This document shows positions 1-8,852 of a stretch of DNA of 36,098 nucleotides, in pieces (the first letter of the stretch is position 1; the number at the start of each line of letters is the position of its first letter). The stretch is taken from positions 1 through 36,098 of the forward strand of contig NZ_JABAFQ010000018.1 in the NCBI RefSeq assembly GCF_012843705.1, written 5' to 3'. The notes beneath the pieces are model-generated. The model did no database searches and had not been told where the DNA came from. It worked only from the letters and a program-made list of their open reading frames with translations. The DNA comes from Fusobacterium sp. FSA-380-WT-3A. Its GTDB lineage: Bacteria > Fusobacteriota > Fusobacteriia > Fusobacteriales > Fusobacteriaceae. Both the position numbers and the translations under genes were made by a program.

Positions 1-31
1 TGTTGTGGTGACTATATTATACAAAAAAGAG

Positions 32-75
32 AGCTGAGTAAAACATTTTTTTTAAAATGTTACTCAGCTTTTTTT
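32..75 (+). terminator. intrinsic terminator of an upstream gene
   Basis: Inverted repeat AGCTGAGTA (32-40) / TACTCAGCT (61-69), continued by ACATTTT (43-49) / AAAATGT (54-60) with a two-base AA bulge, then a T run. It most likely ends a transcript that enters from before position 1. The first 31 bases are too short to identify that gene. Confidence 0.8.
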
Positions 76-492
76 ATAATATATAAATAAAAAGTATATT
101 TTTTTATTAAATATAGATTTTAACTTTGGAGTGAATATTGTAAAATTAAAAAAATTTTTAATAAATAATGTAAAAAAAATAAAAGTGTAAAAATTTTATG
201 TTTTTAAAAAATATAAAATTACTTAAAAATAAATAAGTTATTATGTTTTTTATAAATTTATTCATAATAAAATATTAAAAATATACTATTTATTTTTAAA
301 TAAAAAACTATAGTTAGATAACAAAAAAATATTGATTTTTATATAAATATATGTTATCCTAAAAACAGAGAAAATTTATCTAGTAAATAAAAAAGTTTTA
401 ATAATACGAAATAATAGTCATGAGGGATGTTGGAGATAGTAAAATAAACTTTTATTGATTGGGAATAATTTACTAATAAGGAGGCTACTTAA
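76..492 (+). promoter_or_regulatory. AT-rich region upstream of the autotransporter gene, with a candidate promoter
   Basis: No ORF or RNA gene is seen in these 417 bases. A candidate promoter is TTGATT (332-337), 17 bases, TATCCT (355-360) with a TGT extension at 352-354, which would give a 5' UTR of about 125 bases. The ribosome-binding site AAGGAGG is at 478-484. The -10 is not close to consensus, so the promoter is tentative. Confidence 0.4.
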
Positions 493-3264
493 ATGAAACA
501 ATACAATGAAGTAGAAAAAAGTTTAAAAAGATATCTTAAAACTAAGGTAAAAATCACAATGGCAACAGTAGTGGGATTTTTAATAGCTGGAACAGTATCA
601 ATGGCTAGTGCTGAAGGACCACAAATAAAAGAAACTCAAATAATAAAAGAAAATGGTTCTTTTGAGGTTAAAGAGGGAGAAACATATAAAGCAGTTCGTA
701 CTGAAGATAATAAAATAACAGGAAAATATTTTGAAAATATCAATATAGTAAATAATGGAAAAATAAAACTTGATACAACAGGACAAGAGCACAATCAAAA
801 TAATGTTCATGGGATTCGTGCTAAAGGGTCAGAAGTAAATATCACTAATAATGGAGATATAACTGTAACAAAAGGAGATTTACAAGCAACTCAATCAAAT
901 AAAGCTTTTGGAATAGAAGCCATAACAATAGAAGATAGAAGAGACCCTGATAATTTAAAGAAAGTAGAGTATATTGAAGGAAAAGGTGGAAAAGTTGTTA
1001 ATAATGGAAATATAACTATAACAACAAAAGCTCCTGAAGCTAAAGATGATGCTTATGGAATCAATATACAAGGTAAAAATTTAAAAGCTGAAAACAATGG
1101 AAATATCAAACTTGTAGGAAAAGGACATGGAGTTCATGTTACTTATGGAGAGTTTGTAAATACAGAAAAAGGTACAATAGATATTTCTGAAGCTAAAGAT
1201 AGTACAGCTATATTTGGGTTAGGAGCTAACTTAAAAAATGAAGGATTAATAAAATTATCTTTAGGAGAAGAGAACTCTACAAATAATAAAGCTATAGAAA
1301 ATCATGGAGGAGTTGCTGTTAATACAGGAAAAATCCAAATTACAGATAAAAAAGCAGATGAGTTAAAAGATTATAATCTATACAATCTATTTGTTGGAGA
1401 TGTAAAACATACAGGAATGTTTACTGATTCAGAAGGAAATATGGTAGCTAAAAAAACTGACAATATTTTAAAAGGGGAAAATACAACAGATAGTATCAAT
1501 CAAGTTGGAAAAGACACAGGTTCTCTAGTATTAGGAAAAGGTGAAAAAGATGCTATAGTAGGAGGAGATAATGCTATTAAATTATCATCTTTAAATATAG
1601 CTGGAAAGGTTAATGTAAAAAATTCAAAAGATGGTAAGGAAACTAAAATAGATGATACTACTATCAACTTAGATAAAAATGGAGAATTAACTGTTACAGA
1701 TAACTCTACTTTATCAATTTCTAATGGAAAAGTAAATGGGGAGAAAAATGCAACTGTAATTTCCATTGGTGATGGAGGATTTACTAATATACATAATGTA
1801 GAGGTATTTGGAAATATAGAAGGAAAAGGAAAATTACTAGCAACAGGAACAAATAGAATAGATGGAGTAATAGGAAGTTCTTTAACTATAGGAAAGGCTC
1901 AAATTCAAGGGGCTAGAGCTTTAGAAGCAAATGTTGATAGAGATAAAACTACAGTTTCTTCTACTTCAAAATTTGAAAAAGATGTAACTATAAATCAAAG
2001 TGGACAATTAGTTCTTGAATTAGGAGATAAAAATTCTAATGCTTTACAAAATTCAAAAGTTAATGTAACAGGAACAGGGGCAAATGATGTGGCTTTAGAT
2101 ACTTCTAATATATCAGGAGCAGAAACAACTATTAACTTAGGAAATGAAAATACATTTAATAATGTTGGAATAACTACTACTGATGGAAAAGATGGAGTTT
2201 ATAAAGTAGATACTAAATTAAATGGAAAAGGTTCAGCTGATGTTAAAGTTGAATACAACAAAGAATTATATGGAACTAATTCTAAATTAAATAGTGTTAA
2301 TAATGCTGTAATGAATTCTAATACTTTCTTCTCACAAAATAAAGATGAAAGAAAATCTCAATTATTAGCAGCTACAGAGTCAAGTATCTATTCAGAAACA
2401 GTAAAATCTTCTTATGAAAATGTAAAATTATCAGAAGATTCTTTATTAGAAATGTCAAGAGTGGCTAAAACTGGAGAATGGGCAGCTAATGGTAAAGCTT
2501 TATATGATAAAAATCAATATGATAAAGTTGGAAAATACTCATCAGAAATTGAATCTTCAGGATTATTAGGTAGTTTAGAATATGGATTAGATGATAATAC
2601 ATCAGTAGGATTTGCTTTCTCTGGAACAAAACAAGATGTAAAAACTAATGGTGGAAACTCTGATGGAGATTTATTCTACTTAGGTACTTATGCTAAGAAA
2701 ACAGTAGGAAACTATGATTTAACAGCTGGAGTTGGATATCAATTAGGTAAATATGATACAGATAATACAGCAGCTAAAGTTTCTTCAAGTGATTCATATA
2801 AAACAAATTCATTATCAGCTTATGGACAAGTGAAATACATAGCTAAATTTGATGGAATATCATTTGAACCAAAAGTAAGATTAGGATATACTTATGTAGA
2901 CCAAGATAATATACAAGATGCTTATACTAAAGTAAGTGAAGCTAATACTTCTACAGTAGATGCTACAGTTGGATTAGATTTAGTAAAAGAAATATCATTA
3001 GATAGAGCTAACTTAAGATTAGTTGCTGGAACAAGCTATACTAAATTATTTGGAGATACAGATAAAGAGTTTGTTGGAAATTTTGGAGCTAATAACATTT
3101 CAATTTCTGGAGCTAACTTAACAGAAAATTCTGTAAACTTTACATTAGGAGCTGAAGTAGAAAAAGAATCTGGATTATTCTATAATGCAGGAGCATCTTA
3201 TACAGTAGGAAGCAATAATACAGATAACTATGGAGCAAACTTAGGAATTGGATATAAATTCTAA
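493..3264 (+). CDS. Type V autotransporter (outer-membrane beta-barrel adhesin-like protein)
   Basis: A 923-residue autotransporter. Residues 1-40 are a long signal region: a charged N-part (NEVEKSLKRYLKTKVKIT) characteristic of fusobacterial autotransporters, then a hydrophobic stretch ending in a MASA cleavage site before E41. The passenger (about 41-640) has many short strand-turn repeats of the form VNNGxI, NNGDIT, NNGNIK, expected of a right-handed beta-helix. From about 645 to the end is an autotransporter barrel domain with alternating polar/hydrophobic strands, closing on GIGYKF with the usual terminal Phe. The start at 493 is fixed by AAGGAGG at 478-484. The passenger is predicted to be displayed on the cell surface; its ligand cannot be read from sequence. 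It is a single-gene unit between two terminators. Confident on class, not on function. Confidence 0.93.
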   Translation: MKQYNEVEKSLKRYLKTKVKITMATVVGFLIAGTVSMASAEGPQIKETQIIKENGSFEVKEGETYKAVRTEDNKITGKYFENINIVNNGKIKLDTTGQEHNQNNVHGIRAKGSEVNITNNGDITVTKGDLQATQSNKAFGIEAITIEDRRDPDNLKKVEYIEGKGGKVVNNGNITITTKAPEAKDDAYGINIQGKNLKAENNGNIKLVGKGHGVHVTYGEFVNTEKGTIDISEAKDSTAIFGLGANLKNEGLIKLSLGEENSTNNKAIENHGGVAVNTGKIQITDKKADELKDYNLYNLFVGDVKHTGMFTDSEGNMVAKKTDNILKGENTTDSINQVGKDTGSLVLGKGEKDAIVGGDNAIKLSSLNIAGKVNVKNSKDGKETKIDDTTINLDKNGELTVTDNSTLSISNGKVNGEKNATVISIGDGGFTNIHNVEVFGNIEGKGKLLATGTNRIDGVIGSSLTIGKAQIQGARALEANVDRDKTTVSSTSKFEKDVTINQSGQLVLELGDKNSNALQNSKVNVTGTGANDVALDTSNISGAETTINLGNENTFNNVGITTTDGKDGVYKVDTKLNGKGSADVKVEYNKELYGTNSKLNSVNNAVMNSNTFFSQNKDERKSQLLAATESSIYSETVKSSYENVKLSEDSLLEMSRVAKTGEWAANGKALYDKNQYDKVGKYSSEIESSGLLGSLEYGLDDNTSVGFAFSGTKQDVKTNGGNSDGDLFYLGTYAKKTVGNYDLTAGVGYQLGKYDTDNTAAKVSSSDSYKTNSLSAYGQVKYIAKFDGISFEPKVRLGYTYVDQDNIQDAYTKVSEANTSTVDATVGLDLVKEISLDRANLRLVAGTSYTKLFGDTDKEFVGNFGANNISISGANLTENSVNFTLGAEVEKESGLFYNAGASYTVGSNNTDNYGANLGIGYKF

Positions 3265-3299
3265 TAGAGAATACTCCTTAATAATTCATAATAAATATA

Positions 3300-3332
3300 A
3301 AAAACTCGAGGATAATACCTCGGGTTTTTTAT
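3300..3332 (+). terminator. intrinsic terminator after the autotransporter gene
   Basis: Stem ACTCGAGG (3304-3311) / CCTCGGGT (3318-3325), one G:T pair, loop ATAATA, followed by a T run. The A run on the left side would also make it work on the minus strand. Confidence 0.85.
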
Positions 3333-3340
3333 TACAAAAA

Positions 3341-3393
3341 TAATTAAAAAAGGGAGTTATACTTTATAAATTTTTATAAAATACAACTTCCCC
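3341..3393 (-). terminator. intrinsic terminator of the minus-strand hydrolase gene
   Basis: A long imperfect hairpin. The arm starting GGGAGTTATACTTTATAAA near 3353 pairs with the arm ending in ACTTCCCC near 3392. On the minus strand it is followed by CTTTTTTAATTA. It lies about 60 bases after the stop codon of the gene at 3451-4275. Confidence 0.65.
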
Positions 3394-3450
3394 ACTCTCT
3401 ATTTATTTAGTAGTTTAAGTGTCAGTTTTATTTGAAAATTTTAAATAACA

Positions 3451-4275
3451 TTAATTTCTTTTATCTCTATTTTTTGCTCCATATTCTACAAGAGTTTGGA
3501 ATATTGGTAAGAATTTATCATCATTTTCGTAAACATGCCATTCAGGATGGAATTGTACAGCAACAACAAAAGTAGCCTCATCTAATTCTACAGCTTCTAT
3601 CATTCCATCAGAAGAAGTAGCAACTACTTTTAATCCTTTTCCTAATCTTTCAACAGCTTGATGATGCCAAGAGTTAACAGTTAAATCTTCTAGTTGTAAC
3701 ATATTATAAAGTTTAGAATTTTTATCAGTTACTTTACAATCATGAAAAACAAAATCTACTTTTTTAGGGTCTCTATGAGTTAAATCAGAAATATATTCAG
3801 TTGGTAAGTCTTGATATAAAGTTCCACCAAGAACTACATTAAGAAGTTGCATTCCACGGCAAGTACCTAAAATAGGATAATCCTCTTTTAAAGCAGTTTT
3901 TAATAATAAAATATCAGATACATCTCTATCATCTTTCAAAGTTTCAAGTTTTTTATGAGGTTTTTCTCCATAGTAAACAGGATTTATATCCTCTCCACCA
4001 GTTAAAATAACAGCATCAACTGTTTTAAGAGCATTTAAAGCATCTTCTTCAGTTTTTAATTGAGGTAGTAAAACAGGAACACCTCCAGCTTTTTTAACTG
4101 ATTCCATATAAGCTATAGTATCTTCAGGGATGTCTTTTCCATAATCTCTATCCCAAGAAATACCTACTTTAACAGGTTTTTCTGTAGTTTCTTTAACTTT
4201 ATAGCCTGTACATCCAGAAAGAATAAGAGTAAATAAAGCAATGATACCAATTATTAAAGTTCTAAATTTTTTCAT
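3451..4275 (-). CDS. Lipoprotein, class I glutamine amidotransferase-like hydrolase (peptidase C26, PuuD-like)
   Basis: A 274-residue protein of the gamma-glutamyl-gamma-aminobutyrate hydrolase (C26) family. Visible family marks are LTGGEDINP (91-99), the nucleophile motif GTCRGMQLLN with C139, NSWHHQAV (201-208) and QFHPEWH with H243 and E245, so the Cys-His-Glu triad looks complete. Family members hydrolyse gamma-glutamyl amide bonds. Unusually, the N-terminus is a lipoprotein signal peptide with lipobox LSGC (C22), so the enzyme should be anchored outside the cytoplasmic membrane rather than act on cytosolic gamma-glutamyl-GABA as PuuD does. RBS AGGAGG precedes the ATG. It is monocistronic, diverging from the PTS regulator. 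Possible substrates are imported gamma-glutamyl compounds or folate-type gamma-glutamates; the exact one cannot be told. Confidence 0.88.
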   Translation of the reverse strand: MKKFRTLIIGIIALFTLILSGCTGYKVKETTEKPVKVGISWDRDYGKDIPEDTIAYMESVKKAGGVPVLLPQLKTEEDALNALKTVDAVILTGGEDINPVYYGEKPHKKLETLKDDRDVSDILLLKTALKEDYPILGTCRGMQLLNVVLGGTLYQDLPTEYISDLTHRDPKKVDFVFHDCKVTDKNSKLYNMLQLEDLTVNSWHHQAVERLGKGLKVVATSSDGMIEAVELDEATFVVAVQFHPEWHVYENDDKFLPIFQTLVEYGAKNRDKRN

Positions 4276-4325
4276 GAAATCCTCCTAGTAATATTCACTT
4301 AAACTAAAAATAAACCCTTAAATAG

Positions 4326-4355
4326 ATTATAATATGTATGTACTAAAAAAGTCAA
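4326..4355 (-). promoter_or_regulatory. promoter of the lipoprotein hydrolase gene
   Basis: On the minus strand TTGACT (4355-4350), 18-base spacer, TATAAT (4331-4326). It is about 50 bases upstream of the start codon and faces away from the PTS locus. Confidence 0.6.
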
Positions 4356-4484
4356 ATAATTTTTAAAATAGTTGTTTGTGTTTAAATATAACTAAAAAAT
4401 AAAAGTTAAGTTTTAAATATATACAACAAAAATTAAATTATTGAAGATTAATATATTTTATAAATATTTATTTCCTTAGAATCC

Positions 4485-4513
4485 TTGATAAAAAGATAAA
4501 AAAGTGGTTTAAT
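4485..4513 (+). promoter_or_regulatory. promoter of the PTS regulator gene
   Basis: TTGATA (4485-4490), 17 bases, TTTAAT (4508-4513) with a TGG extension. It is directly followed by the strong RBS AGGAGGGGG before the ATG at 4535. Confidence 0.5.
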
Positions 4514-4534
4514 TAGTAATAGGAGGGGGTTACT

Positions 4535-5851
4535 ATGAGCATAAATAGAAAAAATTTAGATATATTGGAGGAGTTATCAGAAAAGAAAAAGTTACCTCTA
4601 TCATACTTTTCCGAAAAATATCAAGTGAGTGAAAGAAATATTAGATACAGTATAGAAAATCTTAACTTCTACTTATTAAAAGCCTCTCTACATGAGATAA
4701 TCTTGAAAAAAGGTGAGCTAGAATGGATATGCTCTAAGGATGAGCTTGTAGAGTTTATAAAAAATATTCATATAAGTAACTATATTTTTTCAAAGGAAGA
4801 GAGGGAAAATTGTATTTTAATAAGTTATCTTTTTTCAGATAATACCAAAATAGCAAATATAGAAAAATATCTAAAAGTAAGTCGTCCCACTATAAAGAAA
4901 GATTTATTATCTTTAAATGAATATTTAAAAGAGTTTGAATTGGAGTTTGTAAGAAAGGAGAATAATATTTCAATAGAGGGAAAAGAAAAGAAATTAAGAC
5001 ATTTAAAGCTTTTGAAACTTTTAGAATATATAGAGATACAAGATGGAAAAATTATTTATCTCCCTAAAACATATATTATAGAAAGGGAAGAGGTTGAGTT
5101 TATAAAAAAATATTTAGAAAATATAGATAATTCAAAGTTTTGGGAAATAATATTGGAAATTGAAAGAGAACTTAATGTCAAATTTGATAAAAAATTTAAA
5201 AATCTTATGTATTTATATCTGATACCTACAGTTGAGAGAATAAGTAAAAATCATATTATAATGAAGAAAAATAACAGTGAATTTTTGAGAAATCTCAGCG
5301 ATTATAAGATTATAAGGGGAATTCTTACAAAAATTATTCCAGAAAACTTAGACTATGAGTTTTTACATTTGACAGAATATTTTATAAGTGGTTACTATTC
5401 AAGTGATTTTTCAGAGAATATCTCAATAGTAAAAAAATTTATAGATGAATTTTCTAAAACAATCTCTCAATCTCTTAATTTTGATTTTTCAAATTTAGAG
5501 GAGTATAAGCAAGAGATATTAAGATATTTATTACCAGCTGTTTATCGTATAAAAAATAATTTCTTTTTAATTAAAAGTCGTGAAAAATATATTGGTGATA
5601 AAAAGATTTATGAAAAGGTAAAAGAGGGAGTTTTAAAGTGTAATTACATATTAAAAGAACCTTTTAGAGAAGATGAAATTATTTTTCTTACAAAAACAAG
5701 TGAGAAATATATTAAAATAAAAAAATCAGAGAAAATCTCATTAAAAAAATTAATTTCACTAATAAATAACAATAAAAATTCTCTAGAAAGTGAAAAATTT
5801 ATAGAAACTCTTTTGCTAACCTTTGGAGATAAGATAGAAGACGATAGATGA
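4535..5851 (+). CDS. BglG/MtlR-like transcriptional regulator with two HTH domains and PRD-like region
   Basis: A 438-residue regulator. Two N-terminal helix-turn-helix segments are visible: residues about 5-50 (YFSEKYQVSERNIRYSIENL) and about 105-140 (IEKYLKVSRPTIKKDLLSL), the DNA-binding layout of PRD-type activators such as MtlR and LicR. The rest resembles two PRDs, recognisable from LYLIPTVERI and RYLLPAVYRI. The C-terminal EIIB- and EIIA-like domains of full-length MtlR/LicR (600-700 residues) are absent. At the positions where I would align the regulatory histidines (HLxPAxxR) there is Tyr in both PRD-like segments, so control by PTS phosphorylation may be lost or changed. It lies 122 bases upstream of an EIICB gene on the same strand and is most likely its activator. 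Confidence 0.75.
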   Translation: MSINRKNLDILEELSEKKKLPLSYFSEKYQVSERNIRYSIENLNFYLLKASLHEIILKKGELEWICSKDELVEFIKNIHISNYIFSKEERENCILISYLFSDNTKIANIEKYLKVSRPTIKKDLLSLNEYLKEFELEFVRKENNISIEGKEKKLRHLKLLKLLEYIEIQDGKIIYLPKTYIIEREEVEFIKKYLENIDNSKFWEIILEIERELNVKFDKKFKNLMYLYLIPTVERISKNHIIMKKNNSEFLRNLSDYKIIRGILTKIIPENLDYEFLHLTEYFISGYYSSDFSENISIVKKFIDEFSKTISQSLNFDFSNLEEYKQEILRYLLPAVYRIKNNFFLIKSREKYIGDKKIYEKVKEGVLKCNYILKEPFREDEIIFLTKTSEKYIKIKKSEKISLKKLISLINNNKNSLESEKFIETLLLTFGDKIEDDR

Positions 5852-5881
5852 GAGACATCTAAAAAAGAGCCTTAAAATTAA

Positions 5882-5899
5882 TTTCAAAAATTTTTGAAA
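5882..5899. promoter_or_regulatory. perfect 18-bp palindrome, candidate operator upstream of the PTS gene
   Basis: TTTCAAAAATTTTTGAAA is a perfect palindrome whose end is 11 bases before the -35 box of the PTS promoter, a position suited to an activator. It has no T tail, so it is not a terminator. That the upstream regulator binds it is inference. Confidence 0.45.
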
Positions 5900-5910
5900 A
5901 ATAATTGATA

Positions 5911-5939
5911 TTAACAAATTATTATATTAAATATATAAT
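5911..5939 (+). promoter_or_regulatory. promoter of the PTS permease operon
   Basis: TTAACA (5911-5916), 17 bases, TATAAT (5934-5939), followed by RBS TAGGAGG before the ATG at 5974. Confidence 0.6.
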
Positions 5940-5973
5940 AAATGTATTGATATAATATAGGAGGTTCTAAAAT

Positions 5974-7506
5974 ATGAGCAAAAAAGTTGGATTTTGGGAA
6001 TTTTTCCAAGGGCTAGGAAAAACATTTATGTTACCTGTGTCTTTATTAGCAGCATGTGGTATCATGCTTGGGATTGGTAGTTCTTTTGCTAGTTCAGTAA
6101 CAGCTGAGATTTTACCTTTCTTAAAAATTCCTGTAATAAAATTATTCTTTGAATTTATGTCTACTATTGGTTCTTTTGCTTTTTCAAATTTACCAATGAT
6201 GTTTGCTATGGCAATTCCATTAGGTCTAGCAAGACAAGATAAAGGAGTGGCTGCCTTTTCTGGATTTGTAGGATTTATAATGGCTAGTATGACAGCAAAC
6301 TTCTTCTTAAAAGCCACAGGAACTTTGGCTACTCCTGAAAATATGAAAGCAGCTGGACAAGCTATGGTTTATGGAATCCAAAGTGTTGATGTTGGAGTTT
6401 TAGGTGGAGTTATAATCGGGGTCATTGTTTATAAAATTCATGATAAATATTGTGAAATAAAATTACCTGATGCTTTAGCTTTCTTTGGTGGTTCTAGATT
6501 TGTTCCTATTGCTACAGCTGTAGTAGTTGGAGTTGTTGGAATAGTAATTCCTTTAATTTGGCCTTTCTTTAATGGAATTATCATTAAAATAGGAGAACTT
6601 ATTGGAAAAGCTGGAGTATTTGGACCATTGGTGTTTGGAGCTGGAGAAGGAATTTTAAGACCATTTGGATTACACCATATTTTAGTTGCTATGATAAGAT
6701 TTACATCAGCTGGAGGAGAGGCTGTTGTTAATGGTGAAACAGTTTATGGAGCTTTAAGTATATTCTATAAAGAGTTTGCAAATGGAGTATTAGACCCTAA
6801 TGTAACAAGATTTTTATCACAAGGGAAAATGCCTTCATATTTATTCGGATTACCAGCTGTAGCTTTAGCTATATATCATACAGCTAGACCAGAAAACAGA
6901 AAGAAAATAAAAGGACTTTTAGCTTCTGGAGTGGTAGCTTGTATGGTTGGAGGAATTACTGAACCATTAGAATTTATATTCTTATTCTTATCACCTGTTT
7001 TATATCTTTTCCATTGTATAATGGTTGGACTTGGGTTTATGACAATGGGAATTTTAAAAGTGGCTATTGGAAACACAGATGGAAATATAATTGACTTTAT
7101 AGTATTTGGAGTTTTACAAGGATTTAGAACAAAATGGTATCTTGTAATTCCTGTGGGAATTGTTTGGTTTATCATTTACTATGTAGTATTTAAATATGCC
7201 ATAGTTAAATTTGATTTAAAAACTCCAGGAAGAGAAGTTATTACAGATGAATCTAACGTTAAATTAGGAGGATATGACGCCGAAAGACTTTTAAAAGCTT
7301 TAGGTGGAAAAGAAAATATTGTTTCTTTAGATAACTGTATCACAAGATTAAGACTTGTTTTAAATGATACAAGTATCATAAATGAAGAGGAAATTAAAGC
7401 AACAGGAGCTATAGCTGTGGTAAAACTAGATGCTAGTAACTTACAAGTTATAATTGGACCTCAAGTACATGTTGTAAAAAATAAATTGGATAAACTTATA
7501 AAGTAG
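5974..7506 (+). CDS. malX: PTS glucose/maltose-family EIICB permease (MalX-like)
   Basis: A 510-residue membrane permease of the glucose-superfamily PTS. The EIIC part (about 1-410) has multiple hydrophobic segments and family marks: LPVSLLAACGIMLGIG near the N-terminus, GEGILRPFGLHHIL with the sugar-site region, and GGITEPLEFIFLF. The EIIB domain (about 430-510) carries the phospho-acceptor in LDNCITRLRL (C455). No EIIA domain is present, so phosphate must come from a separate EIIA-Glc-type protein. The closest functional match by organisation is E. coli MalX next to MalY. The next gene starts 12 bases downstream, so the two are co-transcribed. No phospho-glycosidase is next to it, so the sugar could be glucose, maltose or another glucoside. 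Confidence 0.88.
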   Translation: MSKKVGFWEFFQGLGKTFMLPVSLLAACGIMLGIGSSFASSVTAEILPFLKIPVIKLFFEFMSTIGSFAFSNLPMMFAMAIPLGLARQDKGVAAFSGFVGFIMASMTANFFLKATGTLATPENMKAAGQAMVYGIQSVDVGVLGGVIIGVIVYKIHDKYCEIKLPDALAFFGGSRFVPIATAVVVGVVGIVIPLIWPFFNGIIIKIGELIGKAGVFGPLVFGAGEGILRPFGLHHILVAMIRFTSAGGEAVVNGETVYGALSIFYKEFANGVLDPNVTRFLSQGKMPSYLFGLPAVALAIYHTARPENRKKIKGLLASGVVACMVGGITEPLEFIFLFLSPVLYLFHCIMVGLGFMTMGILKVAIGNTDGNIIDFIVFGVLQGFRTKWYLVIPVGIVWFIIYYVVFKYAIVKFDLKTPGREVITDESNVKLGGYDAERLLKALGGKENIVSLDNCITRLRLVLNDTSIINEEEIKATGAIAVVKLDASNLQVIIGPQVHVVKNKLDKLIK

Positions 7507-7518
7507 TGGTGAAGTAAA

Positions 7519-8691
7519 ATGAATTTTGATACTGTCATTGATAGAAAAGGGACATATTGCACACAATGGGATTTTGTAAAAGATAGATTTGGAAAAGAGG
7601 GACTGTTACCTTTTACTATTTCAGATATGGATTTAGAGTCTCCAAAGGAGATAATAGATGCCCTTGTAAAGAGAGTGAATCACGGAGTTTTTGGATATAG
7701 TAGATGGAATCATGAGGACTTTAAAAATTCAATAGAGTTTTGGTATAATACAAGATTTAATTTTCAAATAGATAAAGAATGGATATTATATGCTCCAAGT
7801 GTAATCTATGCTATTTCAAAATTTATAAAAATGAAATCAAATATTGGGGACGGAGTTCTTATAAATACTCCAGGATATGATGGATTTTTTAAGGTGATAG
7901 CTGATAATGATAGAAAGATTGTATCATCTCCACTTGTAAAAAATGGAAACAATTATGAGATTGATTTTGAAGATTTTGAAGAAAAATGTAAAATTTCTAA
8001 AATTTTCTTGATGTGTAGTCCTCATAATCCTGTTGGAAAGGTTTGGAGTGTTGAGGAACTAGAGAAAATCATCTCTATTTGTAAAAAATATAATGTCTTT
8101 ATAATCTCTGATGAAATTCATATGGATATTGTTTATACTGGGAAACATATACCTATACTAAAAGTAGCAGGAGAATATATTGACAATATTGTATTATGTA
8201 CAGCAGCATCAAAGACTTTTAATATTCCAGCTTTGGGAGGAGCTTATCTTTTATGTACTACGGCTAGTGATAGAGATGAGTATTTGAGAATATTAAAAAA
8301 TAGAGATGCTTTATCTTCACCGTCTATCCTTGGGGTAATAGGTACAATTACAGCTTACAATCAATGTGGTTATTGGGTAGATGAGCTTTTGAAATATACA
8401 AAATCTAATATTGAATTTGTAAAAGATTATTTAGAAAAAAATATTCCAGAGTTAAGTTGTGATATTCCTGATGGGTGTTACTTTGCTTGGATAGATTTTT
8501 CAAAATTAAATATATCTAGTGAGGAGTTTCAAAAGGCTTTGATTGATGTAGGAAATGTAGCTATAATGCCTGGATTAACTTATGGGGAAGCTGGAAGATT
8601 TTTCTTGAGATTAAATGTGGGGTGTTCTCTTGAAAAAGTAAAAGATGGATTGAGTAGAATGAAAATTGCAGTTGATTCTTTAAAAAGATAG
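7519..8691 (+). CDS. malY: MalY/PatB-type PLP-dependent aminotransferase or cystathionine beta-lyase
   Basis: A 390-residue fold-type I PLP enzyme of the MalY/PatB subgroup, at the family's usual length. Markers are DRKGTYCTQWDFVKDRFG at the N-terminus, LPFTISDMDLESP, CSPHNPVGKVW, SDEIHMDIVY and the PLP lysine in AASKTFNIPALGG (K232), plus LRLNVGCSLEKV near the end. The family has C-S beta-lyase activity; E. coli MalY also represses the maltose regulon through MalT. Here it directly follows a MalX-like permease, the same pairing as in E. coli malXY, but the controlling gene is a PRD-type regulator rather than MalI. Whether the enzyme makes sulfide and pyruvate from cysteine/cystathionine or has a mainly regulatory role cannot be decided from sequence. 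Confidence 0.87.
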   Translation: MNFDTVIDRKGTYCTQWDFVKDRFGKEGLLPFTISDMDLESPKEIIDALVKRVNHGVFGYSRWNHEDFKNSIEFWYNTRFNFQIDKEWILYAPSVIYAISKFIKMKSNIGDGVLINTPGYDGFFKVIADNDRKIVSSPLVKNGNNYEIDFEDFEEKCKISKIFLMCSPHNPVGKVWSVEELEKIISICKKYNVFIISDEIHMDIVYTGKHIPILKVAGEYIDNIVLCTAASKTFNIPALGGAYLLCTTASDRDEYLRILKNRDALSSPSILGVIGTITAYNQCGYWVDELLKYTKSNIEFVKDYLEKNIPELSCDIPDGCYFAWIDFSKLNISSEEFQKALIDVGNVAIMPGLTYGEAGRFFLRLNVGCSLEKVKDGLSRMKIAVDSLKR

Positions 8692-8741
8692 ACTATATAG
8701 ATTAATTAACACAAAATAAATAGAAAAATAAATAGGGAATG

Positions 8742-8777
8742 AATAAGGTAGATATGGGAGTCTACCTTATTTTTTTA
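8742..8777 (+). terminator. intrinsic terminator of the malXY-like operon
   Basis: Perfect 11-bp stem AATAAGGTAGA (8742-8752) / TCTACCTTATT (8761-8771), loop of 8, followed by a T run. Confidence 0.9.
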
Positions 8778-8817
8778 TTAAAAAATGTATATAGACAATA
8801 ATATTTTATAAAATATG

Positions 8818-8826
8818 TGGTATAAT
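8818..8826 (+). promoter_or_regulatory. extended -10 promoter of the PD-(D/E)XK gene
   Basis: TGGTATAAT is an extended -10 box with no good -35. It is 26 bases upstream of the start codon; the RBS is only GGTGA (8843-8847). Confidence 0.5.
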
Positions 8827-8852
8827 TAAAAAAATAAAGTTATGGTGATTAT

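Noticed and set aside
5882-5899. Terminator of the PTS regulator gene
   Set aside because: The palindrome has no loop and no T tail; it fits an operator better. No terminator was found between the regulator and the permease gene.
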